Part shown: positions 54,704 to 55,134 of the stretch, piece after piece
Position numbering within the stretch: position 1 is the first letter of the stretch
Layout: each line of letters opens with the position of its first letter
The notes under the pieces: model-generated
What the model saw: the letters and a program-made list of their open reading frames with translations, nothing else
Told to the model about the DNA's origin: nothing
Databases searched by the model: none
Program-made: the position numbers and the translations under genes
NCBI RefSeq assembly: GCF_008709575.1
Contig: NZ_VYIK01000018.1
Span: forward strand, 1 to 55,134
Source of the DNA: Mycobacterium sp.
GTDB lineage: Bacteria; Actinomycetota; Actinomycetes; Mycobacteriales; Mycobacteriaceae
Length of the DNA stretch: 55,134 bases
Direction: 5' to 3'

Positions 54704-55134
54704 GTGGACTCGGCAGCAGCGGATTGGGCCCGCAGCGGGCTGGCCTATCTGACCGGCCCGCCGGGTGGGCCGCCGGATTACTCGCGCGCCGCCGTGCTGG
54801 CCGAGGCCCGCCGGGTGACCGCCGATATCTTCACGCTTTCCGGCGTCGAGGCCGACGCCGCCGCGATACTGGCCGGGCGCGCGGCGCTGCGCGGCCTGTA
54901 CCGTCGTGGCCGGATCTCCGCAGGCGGGGCCACCCGGCTGCTGCCCACGACCGACGGCTGGTGTGCGATCGCGTTGCCGCGCGGCGAGGACATCGAGGCG
55001 CTGCCGGCGCTGCTGGAGACCGACACCGCGCAGACCCAACCGTGGCCGGCGTTATCGGCGTGGGCGGCCGGGCGTTCCAGCGCAGCCGTCGTCGCCCGGG
55101 CCCAGCTGCTGGACGTCGCCGCGGCGGCGCTCGG
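54704..55134 (+). CDS. CaiB/BaiF-type class III CoA-transferase, N-terminal part, cut by the window end
   Basis: The first 143 codons contain DWARSGLAYLTGPPGGPPDYS (about 5-25), the N-terminal signature of mycobacterial CaiB/BaiF-like CoA-transferases, then the Ala-rich LEGY-like region RRGRISAGGATRLLPTTDGWCAIALPRGEDIEALPALL. The catalytic Asp would lie beyond the window. GTG 54704 keeps the frame; ATG 54702 is in another frame. Such enzymes transfer CoA between acyl groups and would fit the acyl-CoA gene cluster. Confidence 0.8.
   Translation, partial: MDSAAADWARSGLAYLTGPPGGPPDYSRAAVLAEARRVTADIFTLSGVEADAAAILAGRAALRGLYRRGRISAGGATRLLPTTDGWCAIALPRGEDIEALPALLETDTAQTQPWPALSAWAAGRSSAAVVARAQLLDVAAAAL

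Overview
The window reads as chromosome of a slow-growing, non-tuberculous Mycobacterium. Gene order follows the M. tuberculosis H37Rv stretch Rv0167 to about Rv0216 almost gene for gene (yrbE1A/B, mce1A-F, Rv0175-0178, lprO, Rv0183-0185, bglS, mymT, Rv0187, ilvD, ricR, Rv0191, Rv0192, zmp1, Rv0199-0201c, mmpL11, Rv0204c, Rv0205, mmpL3, Rv0207c, trmB, Rv0209-0211, fadD4, fadE3, Rv0216). The proteins are diverged enough to exclude the tuberculosis complex. Species was not identified. H37Rv comparisons are from memory of its gene order, not from a search.

Layout. 1-3500: an A/T-richer stretch with a decayed carotenoid oxygenase, an alpha/beta hydrolase and an acyl-CoA ligase that does not look like FadD5 although it sits in the fadD5 position. 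3842-16681: the Mce1 lipid importer, two YrbE permeases, six Mce proteins and four Mce-associated proteins, almost all joined by start/stop overlaps. 16685-22484: lprO, monoacylglycerol lipase, a three-copy 53-bp MIRU-type repeat, Rv0184/Rv0185 and bglS; sigG and its neighbours are missing. 22506-25585: copper-response genes mymT and ricR, each with a RicR palindrome, around an O-methyltransferase and ilvD. 25620-29983: an MFS exporter, an L,D-transpeptidase and zmp1. 30068-33257: a tandemly duplicated omamA-omamB pair and Rv0201c. 33254-42648: mmpL11, Rv0204c, Rv0205, mmpL3 and Rv0207c. 42645-47900: trmB, two GTPase-like proteins without a Walker-A lysine, and pckA. 47919-49895: a compact predicted type VII secretion effector/immunity cassette where H37Rv carries nadR/Rv0213c. 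49997 to the end: fatty-acid genes fadD4, an enoyl-CoA hydratase, fadE3, a MaoC-like hydratase and the start of a CaiB-type CoA-transferase.

How the genes fit together. Much of the window concerns envelope lipids: Mce1 with its Mce-associated and Omam proteins imports fatty acids, MmpL3 and MmpL11 export mycolate and other lipids, Rv0183 hydrolyses monoacylglycerol, and the fad genes activate and oxidise acyl chains. PckA supplies gluconeogenesis during growth on lipid. MymT and RicR form a copper-protection pair. Across the window at least nine genes carry a TANNNT hexamer 6-7 nt before the start codon, the layout of leaderless mycobacterial transcripts, and this settled several start choices. 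The least explained parts are the 47919-49895 cassette, the omamAB duplication, and a four-fold 11-bp-spaced TTTGTGA array upstream of mmpL11.
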